This document shows, piece after piece, positions 17,620 to 26,139 of a stretch of DNA of 35,090 nt. The translations under genes and the position numbers were made by a program. Within the stretch, counting starts at the first letter, position 1, and every line of letters starts with the position of its first letter. This DNA is from Herbidospora daliensis. GTDB taxonomy: Bacteria; Actinomycetota; Actinomycetes; Streptosporangiales; Streptosporangiaceae. Below the pieces are notes generated by a model. It had not been told where the DNA came from and did not search any database. It worked only from the letters and a program-made list of their open reading frames with translations. The DNA lies in assembly GCF_001570585.1 (NCBI RefSeq), contig NZ_BBXF01000003.1, forward strand, positions 1 through 35,090. Reading direction: 5' to 3'.

Positions 17620-18390
17620 ATGTCCGTACGGATCGCGGATCTGACCATCGGAGAAGGGCGGCCGGTCGCGGTCCTCGGGGGTCCGCTGCTCGTCGAGTTG
17701 TCGCCTTCGGTCGAACTCGACGCCCTCGCCGGTCCCGCCGTCGCGGTCGTCGTCGACGACCTGACGCTCGTCCGGGCCGCCGCCCGCCTCGCCCTGCCGG
17801 TGATCCTCAGACGACCGCGCGACGCGTCCCTGCTGGAGTGGCTGACCGCCGCCGACCGCTGCGAGGCCGAGGGGAACGCCTCGGTCGTGCTCTGCGAGGC
17901 GGTGCCCGACCTGGCGTTGGTGAAGGCCGCCCGCGCGGAGTCGGGGCGGCCGGTGATCGTCGACCTGGGGAAGGACGCCGTGCTCGCCGGAGCCGCCGTC
18001 GCGGCGGGGGCCGACGGGCTCCTGCTCGGTCCTGACGCGCCGCCCGAGGTGGTCGACGCCGCCGTGGAGGACGCCCGGCTGATCGGCGCCGTGGTGCGCC
18101 CCGAGGTGCCGGAGGACCTGCCTCAGGCCCGCGCGGCGATCGACCGGGCCGACGCCGCCCTCGCCGTCATCCTGGAGCGCCGGGCCGAGCTGGCCGGGGC
18201 GATCCAGCGGCTCAAGCCCGTCGGCGGGTTCGCCGGGCGCGACCCCGAGCGGGAGCGCAAGGTGGTCGCCGCGATGGCGCAGCGCGCGCCGCGCCTGGGC
18301 GAACCGGGACTGCGGCCGATCATGGCGGCCGTCATTGAGGCGGGACTACACGCTGCTGAACGTGAGTGGCCGGCGCCCGCTTCACGTTGA
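17620..18390 (+). CDS. Degenerate DAHP-synthase-like domain fused to AroQ chorismate mutase
   Basis: A 256-residue fusion. The C-terminal part (about 168-245) is an AroQ-type chorismate mutase, which turns chorismate into prephenate for Phe/Tyr synthesis. The expected active-site residues are present: R171, R187/R188, K199, D208, R211 and E212 (RDPERER). The N-terminal part (about 12-145) resembles fragments of a class I DAHP synthase: GGPLLVE for AGPCSVE, PVILRRPRDASLLEWLTAAD for PVLLKRG...EWL.AAEY, then EGNASVVLCE, PVIVDL and AAGADGLLL. The stretch carrying KPRTSPY is missing. The metal-binding Cys (Leu here) and the DPSHA His (DLGKD here) are lost. The synthase part is therefore probably inactive. 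It has a leaderless start and its 3' end overlaps the convergent permease by 59 bp. Confidence 0.8.
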   Translation: MSVRIADLTIGEGRPVAVLGGPLLVELSPSVELDALAGPAVAVVVDDLTLVRAAARLALPVILRRPRDASLLEWLTAADRCEAEGNASVVLCEAVPDLALVKAARAESGRPVIVDLGKDAVLAGAAVAAGADGLLLGPDAPPEVVDAAVEDARLIGAVVRPEVPEDLPQARAAIDRADAALAVILERRAELAGAIQRLKPVGGFAGRDPERERKVVAAMAQRAPRLGEPGLRPIMAAVIEAGLHAAEREWPAPASR

Positions 18391-19726
18391 CCAGCCGCCA
18401 GCCGAGCCAGATCCCGCCCGCCAGCACCGGGATCAGGTAGAACGCCAGCCGCTGGTCCTCGTCGGCGAACGGCATCAGCACCACCACCAGCGCCAGGAAG
18501 CCCAGCGTCAGCCAGTTGGTGTAGGGCGAGCCCGGCATCAGGAACGCGGGCCGGGGCAGCTCGCCGCGCGTCCAGGCCTGCCGCAGCTTGATCTGGCAGT
18601 AGATCAGGGTGCCCCAGGTGGTGATCGTCCCGAGGGAGGAGATCGCCACCGCGATGGTGAAGGCCCGTTCCGGGATGTATGAGTACACCGCCACCCCCAC
18701 CACGTAGACGGCGGCCGTCATGAGGATCCCGCCGATCGGCACGTGCCGGGAGCTCAGCGACCGGGTGAACCGGGGCGCCTCGCCGCGCTGCCCCATCGAC
18801 CGCAGGATGCGCCCGGTGGAGTAGAGCCCCGAGTTGCACGACGACAGCGCCGCCGTGATCACGATCAGGTTCATCACGTCGCCCGCCCACGGGATGCCGA
18901 GCTGGGTGAACACCGTCACGAAGGGCGACTCTCCCGCGCTGTACGACGTCCACGGCAGCACCATGCCGAGCAGCAGCACCGACCCGACGTAGAAGATCGC
19001 GATGCGCCAGATGACGCTGTTGACGGCCTTCGGGAGCACCTTGTCGGGGTCCTTGGTCTCGCCGGCCGCGATGCCGACGAGCTCGATGGCGGCGTACGCG
19101 AACACCACGGCCTGCAGGCTCATCAGCACCGCCCCGAACCCCATCGGGAAGAACCCGCCGTGGGAGGTCAGGTTGGCGGGCGAGGCCCCCTCGACCGAGA
19201 AGATCACCAGGTAGAGCCCGACGATCAGGAACGCCACGATCGCGACGACCTTGAGCAGCGCGAACCAGAACTCCAGCTCGCCGAACGCCTTCACCGAGGC
19301 CAGGTTCACCACCAGCACGACCCCGAGCGCGATCAGCGCGGTGAGCCAGCGCGGGAAGTCGGGCGCCCACAGGTGGACGTAGATCGCGATGGCGGTCAGC
19401 TCGGCGATGCCCGTGGCGGCCCAGTTGACCCAGTACATCCAGCCGCTGGCGAACCCGGCCCACGGGCCGACGAACTCGGTGGCGTAGGAGACGAACGACC
19501 CGGAGGTGGGCCGGTAGCTGACCAGCTCGCCGAGGGCCCGCATGACGAAGAAGGCGGCGACGCCGGCGACGGCGTACGAGATCACCAGGGCCGGTCCGGC
19601 GGCGGCGAAGCGGCCTCCGGAGCCCAGGAACAGGCCCACGCCGATGGCGCCGCCGATCGCGATCATCTGGACCTGGCGCTTGCCGAGGGCGTGCGAATAC
19701 CCCTCGTCGAGATTGGTTTTCTCCAC
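18332..19726 (-). CDS. Amino acid permease, APC superfamily (AAT type)
   Basis: A 464-residue transporter with about 12 hydrophobic segments. The N terminus HALGKRQVQMIAIGGAIGVG (TM1), followed by LGSGGRFAAAGPA and the MRALGELVSYRPTSGSF motif, is the signature of the amino-acid transporter (AAT) family of AroP/GabP/AnsP-like proton symporters. A C-terminal RVVPPQ tail ends the protein. I chose GTG 19726 (MEKTNLDEGYSHALG), preceded by a run of six G at about 5 nt. Longer in-frame starts would enter the dnaE coding region. The substrate cannot be assigned; its neighbour, a chorismate mutase, hints at aromatic amino acids. The last 59 bp overlap the chorismate mutase gene tail to tail. Confidence 0.9.
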   Translation of the reverse strand: MEKTNLDEGYSHALGKRQVQMIAIGGAIGVGLFLGSGGRFAAAGPALVISYAVAGVAAFFVMRALGELVSYRPTSGSFVSYATEFVGPWAGFASGWMYWVNWAATGIAELTAIAIYVHLWAPDFPRWLTALIALGVVLVVNLASVKAFGELEFWFALLKVVAIVAFLIVGLYLVIFSVEGASPANLTSHGGFFPMGFGAVLMSLQAVVFAYAAIELVGIAAGETKDPDKVLPKAVNSVIWRIAIFYVGSVLLLGMVLPWTSYSAGESPFVTVFTQLGIPWAGDVMNLIVITAALSSCNSGLYSTGRILRSMGQRGEAPRFTRSLSSRHVPIGGILMTAAVYVVGVAVYSYIPERAFTIAVAISSLGTITTWGTLIYCQIKLRQAWTRGELPRPAFLMPGSPYTNWLTLGFLALVVVLMPFADEDQRLAFYLIPVLAGGIWLGWRLVNVKRAPATHVQQRVVPPQ

Positions 19727-19755
19727 CGTTTCCCCCCGGAAAGATCTCTTCCGCG

Positions 19756-19761
19756 ACCGTA
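19756..19761 (-). promoter_or_regulatory. Possible -10 of the permease gene
   Basis: TACGGT on the minus strand, 29 nt upstream of GTG 19726, predicts a leader of about 23 nt that contains the G-rich SD. Confidence 0.4.
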
Positions 19762-19785
19762 GTCCGGCGGGGTGGTGATCAGGCG

Positions 19786-19791
19786 TAGGCT
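19786..19791 (+). promoter_or_regulatory. Possible -10 of dnaE
   Basis: TAGGCT on the plus strand fits TANNNT and predicts a leader of about 25 nt before ATG 19823. It faces the permease promoter in a 96-bp divergent gap. Confidence 0.4.
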
Positions 19792-19822
19792 CTACATCCG
19801 TCGGTCGGAAGATGGGGGTCCC

Positions 19823-22800
19823 ATGGGCGATTCGTTTGTGCATCTGCACGTCCACACCGAGTATTCGATGCTCGACGGTGCGGCCCGGCTGAAGCAGATG
19901 TTCAAACTGGTGGGCGAGCAGGGCATGCCCGCCATCGCGATCACCGACCACGGCAACATGCACGGCGCCTTCGAGTTCTACCGGCAGGCCACCGCCGCCG
20001 ACGTGAAGCCGATCATCGGCATCGAGGCCTACATCGCCCCCGACGCCCGCTTCAACAAGAAGCCGGTCCTGTGGGGCGAGCCCCACCAGAAGAGCGACGA
20101 CGTCTCGGCCGGCGGCTTCTACACCCACATGACGATCTGGGCCAAGAACCGCGCGGGCCTCCACAACCTGATGAAGTTGTCCTCGCGCGCCTACACCGAG
20201 GGTTTCCACCGCAAGTGGGCCCGCATGGACGCCGAGATCCTGGCCGAGCACGCCGAGGGCCTGATGGCCACCACCGGCTGCCCGTCGGGCGAGGTGCAGA
20301 CCCGCCTGCGCCTCGGCCAGTACGACGAGGCCGTCAAGGCGGCGGCGAAGTTCCAGGACATCTTCGGCAAGGACAACTACTTCCTGGAGATCATGGACCA
20401 CGGCCTCGACATCGAGCGCCGCGTCCGCGAGGGCCTGACCCGGATCTCCCGGGAGCTCGACATCCCGCCGCTGGTCACCAACGACTCCCACTACACCTAC
20501 GAGTCCGACGCCCAGTCCCACGACGCCCTTTTGTGCGTGCAGACCGGCAAGCAGCTCTCCGACCCGGGCCGGTTCCGGTTCGACGGCAGCGGCTACTACA
20601 TCAAGTCGGCCGACGAGATGCGCGCCGTCGACTCCTCCGACCTGTGGCAGGAAGGTTGCAGGAACACCCTCCTCGTCGCCGAGAAGGTCGACCCGACCGG
20701 GTTCTTCCAGCACAAGAACCTGATGCCGACCTATCCCATCCCCGAGGGGATGACCGAGGAGGAGTTCTTCCGCCAGGAGGTCTGGAAGGGCATGCACCGC
20801 CGCTTCCCCGGCGGCGTCGACGAAGAGCACCGCGAGTGGGTCGAGAACGAGCTGCGGGTCATCGTCCAGATGGGCTTCCCGAGCTACTTCCTCGTGGTCG
20901 CCGACTTCATCATGTGGGCCAAGAACAACGGCATCCGGGTCGGCCCCGGCCGTGGTTCGGCGGCCGGCTCGCTGGTCGCCTACTCCCTCGGCATCACCGA
21001 CCTCGACCCGATCCCGTTCGGCCTCTACTTCGAGCGGTTCCTGAACCCCGAGCGCGTCTCCATGCCCGACGTCGACATCGACTTCGACGAGCGCCGGCGC
21101 GCCGACGTCATCAGGTACGTCACCGAGAAGTGGGGCTCCGACAAGGTCGCCATGATCGCCACCTTCGGCACGATCAAGGCGAAAGCGGCCGTGAAGGACG
21201 CCGGCCGCGTCCTGGGCTACCCCTACGCGCTCGGCGACAAGGTCTCCAAGGCGTTCCCGCCCGCCGTGATGGGCAAGGACATCCCGCTCTCCGGCATCTT
21301 CGACAGCGACCACCCGCGCTACAACGAAGCCGGTGAGCTGCGCAAACTCTACGAAGAAGACGTCGACGTCAAGTCGACCATCGACCTCGGGCGCGGCCTT
21401 GAGGGCCTGATCCGGCAGACCGGCGTGCACGCCGCCGGCGTCATCATGTCGTCGGAGGTGCTGACCGACTACATCCCGATCATGCGCCGCGACTCCGACG
21501 GCGCGATCATCACGCAGTTCGACTACCCGACCTGCGAGACGCTCGGCCTGCTGAAGATGGACTTCCTCGGCCTGCGCAACCTGACGATCATCGACGACTG
21601 CCTGAAGATGGTCGAGCTCAACACCGGCAACAAGATCGAGCTGCTCGACCTGCCGCTCGACGACGCCAAGACCTACGAGCTGCTGGCCCGCGGCGACACC
21701 CTCGGCATCTTCCAGCTCGACGGCGGCGGCATGCGCACCCTGCTGCGGCTGATGCGCCCCGACAACTTCGAGGACATCTCCGCCGCCCTCGCGCTCTACC
21801 GTCCGGGCCCGATGGGCGCCAACTCCCACACCAACTACGCGCTGCGCAAGAACGGCCAGCAGGAGATCACCCCGATCCACAAGGAGCTCGAGGAGCCCCT
21901 GGCCGACATCCTGTCGACGACCTACGGCCTGATCGTCTACCAGGAGCAGGTCATGGCCATCGCCCAGCGCGTCGCGGGCTACTCGCTCGGCGGCGCCGAC
22001 CTGCTGCGCCGCGCGATGGGCAAGAAGAAGAAGTCGGAACTCGACAAGCAGTACGAGTTCTTCGAGAAGGGCATGAAGGACAACGGCTTCTCCAAAGAGG
22101 CCATCAAGGCCCTGTGGGACATCCTGCTGCCCTTCTCCGACTACGCCTTCAACAAGGCCCACACCGCCGGATACGGCCTGGTCTCCTACTGGACGGCCTA
22201 CCTGAAGGCCAACTACCGCGCCGAATACATGGCCGCCCTGCTCACCAGCGTCAAGGACGACAAGGACAAGTCGGCCCTCTACCTCAACGAGTGCCGCCAC
22301 ATGGGCATCAAGGTGCTGCCGCCCGACGTCAGCGACTCCGACTTCGACTTCACCCCGCGCGGCGCCGACATCCGGTTCGGCCTGTCGGCGATCCGCAACG
22401 TCGGCGGCAACGTCGTCGACGGCATCATCGCCGCCCGCAAGGAGAAGGGCCGCTTCACCGACTTCAAGGACTTCCTGCGCAAGGTCCCGGCCCAGGTCTG
22501 CAACAAGCGGGTCATCGAGTCGCTGATCAAGGCGGGGGCGTACGACTCGATGGGCCATGTCCGCAAGGGCCTGGTGATGGTCCACGAGCAGGCCGTCGAC
22601 GCGATCATCGACATCAAGAAGAACGAGGCCATCGGGCAGGACTCGCTGTTCGGCGCGGTCGACGGCGGGGAGGACCAGACCTTCGACGTCACCATCCCCG
22701 AAGGGGAGTGGGACAAGAACACCGTCCTGCAGTTCGAGCGGGAGATGCTCGGCCTCTACGTCTCCGACCACCCGCTCCTCGGCGTCGAGCACATCCTGTC

Positions 22801-23344
22801 GAGCGGCGCCGACTGCTCGATCACCGCCCTCCAGGACGACTCGCGGCCCGACGGCCAGATCGTCACGGTCGGCGGCATCCTCAGCGGCGTGCAGCGCAAG
22901 GTCACCAAGAAGGGCGACACCTGGGTCCTCACCCAGCTCGAAGACCTCGGCGGCTCGATCGAGGTCATGATCTTCCCGTCGGCCTACCAGCTGTGCGCGA
23001 CGATCCTGGCCGAAGACGCGATCGTCTTCGTCAAGGGCCGCATCGACAAACGCGAGGACGTCGCCAAGATCATCGCGATGGAGGTCACCCAGCCCGACCT
23101 GACGGTCGAGTCGGGCGGACCGCTCGTGGTCAGCCTGGCCATGGCCCGGGTCACCCCGCCCGTGGTCGGCCGGCTGAAAGAGGTGCTGACCACCCATCCC
23201 GGCACCACCGAGGTCCACCTCCAGGTGCACAACGGGCCGCGTACGACCGTGATGCGCCTCGACGACCGCCTGCGGGTGACCCCGAGCCCGGCCCTGATGG
23301 GCGACCTCAAGCAGCTCCTCGGACCGGCCTGCCTGGGGGCGTAG
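19823..23344 (+). CDS. dnaE: DNA polymerase III alpha subunit DnaE
   Basis: The replicative polymerase catalytic subunit, 1173 residues, close to the usual length of actinobacterial DnaE1. The N-terminal PHP domain (about 1-280) starts SFVHLHVHTEYSMLDGAA and contains AITDHGNMHG; it has the residues of the proofreading PHP exonuclease seen in mycobacterial DnaE1. The polymerase core has GPGRGSAAGSLV and PDVDIDFDERRR with catalytic D416 and D418. A helix-hairpin-helix region, then the OB domain (VTVGGILSGVQRKVTKKGD, near residue 1015), follow. ATG 19823 gives the conserved MGDSFVHLHVH N terminus; an in-frame GTG/ATG 51 bp upstream would add a basic extension. It is divergent from the permease and followed by the PBP gene. 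Confidence 0.98.
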   Translation: MGDSFVHLHVHTEYSMLDGAARLKQMFKLVGEQGMPAIAITDHGNMHGAFEFYRQATAADVKPIIGIEAYIAPDARFNKKPVLWGEPHQKSDDVSAGGFYTHMTIWAKNRAGLHNLMKLSSRAYTEGFHRKWARMDAEILAEHAEGLMATTGCPSGEVQTRLRLGQYDEAVKAAAKFQDIFGKDNYFLEIMDHGLDIERRVREGLTRISRELDIPPLVTNDSHYTYESDAQSHDALLCVQTGKQLSDPGRFRFDGSGYYIKSADEMRAVDSSDLWQEGCRNTLLVAEKVDPTGFFQHKNLMPTYPIPEGMTEEEFFRQEVWKGMHRRFPGGVDEEHREWVENELRVIVQMGFPSYFLVVADFIMWAKNNGIRVGPGRGSAAGSLVAYSLGITDLDPIPFGLYFERFLNPERVSMPDVDIDFDERRRADVIRYVTEKWGSDKVAMIATFGTIKAKAAVKDAGRVLGYPYALGDKVSKAFPPAVMGKDIPLSGIFDSDHPRYNEAGELRKLYEEDVDVKSTIDLGRGLEGLIRQTGVHAAGVIMSSEVLTDYIPIMRRDSDGAIITQFDYPTCETLGLLKMDFLGLRNLTIIDDCLKMVELNTGNKIELLDLPLDDAKTYELLARGDTLGIFQLDGGGMRTLLRLMRPDNFEDISAALALYRPGPMGANSHTNYALRKNGQQEITPIHKELEEPLADILSTTYGLIVYQEQVMAIAQRVAGYSLGGADLLRRAMGKKKKSELDKQYEFFEKGMKDNGFSKEAIKALWDILLPFSDYAFNKAHTAGYGLVSYWTAYLKANYRAEYMAALLTSVKDDKDKSALYLNECRHMGIKVLPPDVSDSDFDFTPRGADIRFGLSAIRNVGGNVVDGIIAARKEKGRFTDFKDFLRKVPAQVCNKRVIESLIKAGAYDSMGHVRKGLVMVHEQAVDAIIDIKKNEAIGQDSLFGAVDGGEDQTFDVTIPEGEWDKNTVLQFEREMLGLYVSDHPLLGVEHILSSGADCSITALQDDSRPDGQIVTVGGILSGVQRKVTKKGDTWVLTQLEDLGGSIEVMIFPSAYQLCATILAEDAIVFVKGRIDKREDVAKIIAMEVTQPDLTVESGGPLVVSLAMARVTPPVVGRLKEVLTTHPGTTEVHLQVHNGPRTTVMRLDDRLRVTPSPALMGDLKQLLGPACLGA

Positions 23345-23373
23345 CGTTACCCCGCGTTACGCTGTGTTAGGTT
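23344..23373 (+). promoter_or_regulatory. Three 10-bp-spaced repeats and -10 upstream of the PBP gene
   Basis: GCGTTAC at 23344-23350, GCGTTAC at 23354-23360 and GTGTTAG at 23364-23370 form direct repeats with a 10-bp period. The last runs into a TAGGTT -10 (23368-23373), giving a leader of about 35 nt. One-helical-turn spacing is typical of OmpR-type response regulators; MtrA is a candidate, by inference only. Confidence 0.45.
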
Positions 23374-23414
23374 GACCATGGACTCCCCCTGTCCGGCGAG
23401 CGGGGGGAAGTGGC

Positions 23415-25631
23415 ATGGCGCGGGTCACGACTGCCGGTGGGCTGGCGGTGTGCGGTGCACTCGGCGGGGTCCTGGCGGCGGCGCTGGTCGCGCCGATCGT
23501 CGCCGGAGCCGGGGTGGCGAGCAACACGGCGGCCGGAACCATCACCAAGCTCCCGCCGCCGCCCCGCGAAGACCCGCTGCCCGAGGTGACCCGGCTCGTC
23601 GACAAAGACGGCCGCCAGTTCGCCCAGTTCTACTCCCAGAACCGCCAGTCGGTCACGATCGACCAGGTCTCCAAGCCGATGCGCGAGGCCATCGTCGCGA
23701 TCGAGGACGCCCGCTTCTACGAGCACGCCGGCCTCGACGTGCGGGGCACGATCCGGGCGCTGATCGCCAACACCCAGGCGGGCGGCATCCGCCAGGGCGG
23801 TTCGTCGCTGACCCAGCAGCTGGTGAAGAACATCCTGGTCAACCGGGCCGAATCCGACAAGGAACGCGACTCCGCGCAGGTCCGCAGCATCCGCCGCAAG
23901 TTCACCGAGATGCGCTACGCGCTGGCCCTGGAGGAGAAGTACTCCAAGGACCAGATCCTGGAGCGCTACCTGAACATCGCCTACTTCGGCGCGGGCGCCT
24001 TCGGCGTGCAGGCGGCGGCCCGCCGGTTCTTCGGCGTGTCGGCGAAAGACCTCACTCTCGGCCAGGCGGCGGCGCTCGCGGGGGCGGTCCGGACGCCGTA
24101 CTCGACCGACCCGGCGCGCGGCGAGGAGCAGCGCGAGAAGCTCCAGCAGCGCCGCGACCTGGTGCTTGACCGCATGGCCGAACTCGGCGAGATCACCAAC
24201 GTCGAGGCGGCCGCCGCGAAGTCGCAGGCCCTCGGGCTCAACATGCGGTCGGAGCCCGGCGGCTGCGCCGAATCGGCCTACCCCTTCTTCTGCGTGTACG
24301 TCCAGCACGAGATCCTCGCCAACCCCGCGTTCGGCCACTCCCGCGCCGACCGCGAACGCCGCCTCCAGCGGGGCGGCCTCACCCTGAAGACCACCCTCGA
24401 CGCGACCGCCCAGGAGGCGGCGGACAAGGCGATCCAGGCGCGCGTGGCGGCCGAGGACACCGAGGTGGCGGCCGAGGCGATGGTCGAGCCCGGCACCGGC
24501 CGGATCAGGGCGCTGGCGGCCAGCAAACGCTACGGCAGCAACCCCGGCGGCAAGGTCACCGGCCCCAACACGACCTTCAACCTGCCCGCCGACACCGCCC
24601 ACGGCGGCGGCATGGGCTTCCAGGCGGGCTCCACCTTCAAGATCTTCACGCTGGCGACCGCGCTGGCCAAGGGCTGGAAGTTCGGCCAGGGCTTCAACAC
24701 GCCGGGGGTGTTCGTCCCGTCGGAGGGCTTCACCGACTGCGCCGGCAAACCGGTCAACGACCCCGGCGCGAAGATCTACAACGCGTCCGGAGAGGGCAAG
24801 GGCGGCCCCTACAGCCTGGAGCTCGGCACCTGGAAGTCGTCCAACATCTTCTTCATGATGCTGGAGCGCGAGGTCGGCCTCTGCGAGGTCATCCGCACCG
24901 CCAAGGCGCTCGGCATCCAGCGCGCCGACGGCGGGAAGTTGTCGGAGGTTCCGACCTTCACCCTCGGCGTCAACGAGATGGACCCCCTGACGGTCGCCGC
25001 CGCCGTGGCGACGTTCGGCGCGCGCGGCAAGTACTGCAAGCCGATCGCCATCACCGAGATCGTCGAACGCGACGGCCGCCGCGTGGAGATCCCGCCGAGC
25101 TGCTCGGCCACCATCGACCCGGAGGTCGCCGACGCCGTCAACGACGTGCTCTCGGGCGTCTTCACCCAGGGCACCATGAAGGGCCAGTCGATCGGCCGCC
25201 CGGCCGCCGGCAAGACGGGCACCAACAACAACTACACCTCGGCCTGGTTCGCCGGATACACCCCGAACCTGGCCGCCGCCGTGAGCGTGGGCGACATCCG
25301 GGGGTCGTACAAGTACCCCCTGAACGGGGTCCGGATCGGCGACCAGACCTACGGCTCGGTCCAGGGCGCCTCACTGCCCGGCCCGATCTGGGTCGACTCG
25401 ATGCAGCAGGCCCTGCGCGACACCGAGGCCACCGACTTCACCGCCCCCGACATGGGCCGCTTCGGCGGCGGCTTCACCCCGGGCCTGCGCGAGGCCATGG
25501 CCGCCGAACGAGGCGACGTCGAATACGAGTACTGGTACGAGGACGAGAACGGCGACCTCTACCCGGCGGAGGACGACTACTACCGAGGCGACCCCCGGGC
25601 GGACGGCGAACGCCGACGCCGCCGCGACTGA
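23415..25631 (+). CDS. Bifunctional class A penicillin-binding protein (PonA-like)
   Basis: A 738-residue peptidoglycan polymerase. A signal-anchor helix (about 8-33) is followed by a GT51 glycosyltransferase domain with EDARFYEHAG (catalytic E97), RQGGSSLTQQLVKN and the ERYLNIAYFGAGAFG motif. The transpeptidase domain carries STFK with nucleophile S406, SSN (475-477) and KTGT (600-603). It polymerises glycan strands from lipid II and cross-links them outside the membrane. No PASTA domain is present. The C terminus is acidic and Tyr-rich (EYEYWYEDENGD...) and ends in an Arg run. ATG 23415 follows a G-rich SD at 23402-23410. It follows dnaE by 70 bp and has its own likely promoter. Confidence 0.95.
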   Translation: MARVTTAGGLAVCGALGGVLAAALVAPIVAGAGVASNTAAGTITKLPPPPREDPLPEVTRLVDKDGRQFAQFYSQNRQSVTIDQVSKPMREAIVAIEDARFYEHAGLDVRGTIRALIANTQAGGIRQGGSSLTQQLVKNILVNRAESDKERDSAQVRSIRRKFTEMRYALALEEKYSKDQILERYLNIAYFGAGAFGVQAAARRFFGVSAKDLTLGQAAALAGAVRTPYSTDPARGEEQREKLQQRRDLVLDRMAELGEITNVEAAAAKSQALGLNMRSEPGGCAESAYPFFCVYVQHEILANPAFGHSRADRERRLQRGGLTLKTTLDATAQEAADKAIQARVAAEDTEVAAEAMVEPGTGRIRALAASKRYGSNPGGKVTGPNTTFNLPADTAHGGGMGFQAGSTFKIFTLATALAKGWKFGQGFNTPGVFVPSEGFTDCAGKPVNDPGAKIYNASGEGKGGPYSLELGTWKSSNIFFMMLEREVGLCEVIRTAKALGIQRADGGKLSEVPTFTLGVNEMDPLTVAAAVATFGARGKYCKPIAITEIVERDGRRVEIPPSCSATIDPEVADAVNDVLSGVFTQGTMKGQSIGRPAAGKTGTNNNYTSAWFAGYTPNLAAAVSVGDIRGSYKYPLNGVRIGDQTYGSVQGASLPGPIWVDSMQQALRDTEATDFTAPDMGRFGGGFTPGLREAMAAERGDVEYEYWYEDENGDLYPAEDDYYRGDPRADGERRRRRD

Positions 25632-25645
25632 CCGGCCGGATTCGC

Positions 25646-25651
25646 TAGCCT
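25646..25651 (+). promoter_or_regulatory. -10 element of the lipoprotein gene (leaderless)
   Basis: TAGCCT ends 6 nt before ATG 25658, and no SD is present. This is the same geometry as at 17608. Confidence 0.5.
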
Positions 25652-25657
25652 TCGGTG

Positions 25658-26101
25658 ATGATCACCGGTCGTGGGGCGTTACCGGTCCTGCTGCTCGTTC
25701 CGCTGCTCGCCGGGTGTTTCATCTGCGTGCCCGGCCGGTACGAGGTGCCGATCCCGCCCGCCGGGGCCTCGCCCGAGGAGGTCGTGGCGGCGTACATCGA
25801 CGCGGCGCTGGGCAAGGACAGCGAGACGATCAGGGCCGTGATGGTGCCCGAGACGGACTTCCACGACGAGTTCAACGGGCCGTTCTCCCCGTTCCGGCAC
25901 TGGGACGCCGCCGCGAACATCGAGATCGGCGACTCCTACGCCGCCGACCTCGACTGCCCGCCGGGACGGAGGTGCCGGCGGGTGAGCGTGTCGATGGACC
26001 TCTGCGGGGACACCGGCCATCCCACGGGCGAGTTCTTCGAGCCCTACAGCGTGCACTGGGTGAAGGACCGATGGCTGGTCGCCGGGTATGGGGCGGGCTG
26101 A
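25658..26101 (+). CDS. Small predicted lipoprotein
   Basis: A 147-residue secreted protein. After MITGRG a hydrophobic run leads to the lipobox LLAGC, with lipidation predicted on C20 after cleavage by LspA (encoded at 8640). The mature part begins near FICVPGRYEV and contains ASPEEVVAAYIDAALGKDSETI, which resembles the first helices of NTF2-like domains. It has paired cysteines (CPPGRRC, DLC) and ends in WVKDRWLVAGYG, also NTF2-like. The function is unknown. ATG 25658 is favoured by the -10 spacing; GTG 25655 is one codon upstream. It follows the PBP gene by 26 bp, so it may also be co-transcribed with it. Confidence 0.75.
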   Translation: MITGRGALPVLLLVPLLAGCFICVPGRYEVPIPPAGASPEEVVAAYIDAALGKDSETIRAVMVPETDFHDEFNGPFSPFRHWDAAANIEIGDSYAADLDCPPGRRCRRVSVSMDLCGDTGHPTGEFFEPYSVHWVKDRWLVAGYGAG

Positions 26102-26130
26102 CGTGGCCGTGACCCCCGGAAGGGCCACGG
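26102..26130. terminator. Possible bidirectional hairpin between lipoprotein and MurA genes
   Basis: CGTGGCC (26102-26108) pairs with GGCCACG (26123-26129) in the 38-bp gap between two convergent genes, with a 14-nt loop. There is no U-tract, so it is tentative. Confidence 0.4.
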
Positions 26131-26139
26131 CCGCCGGCG

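Noticed and set aside
18332-23230. 1632-codon minus-strand frame opposite dnaE
   Set aside because: Only the last 464 codons (the permease) look like protein. The rest is the antisense shadow of dnaE, and the permease start is fixed near 19726.
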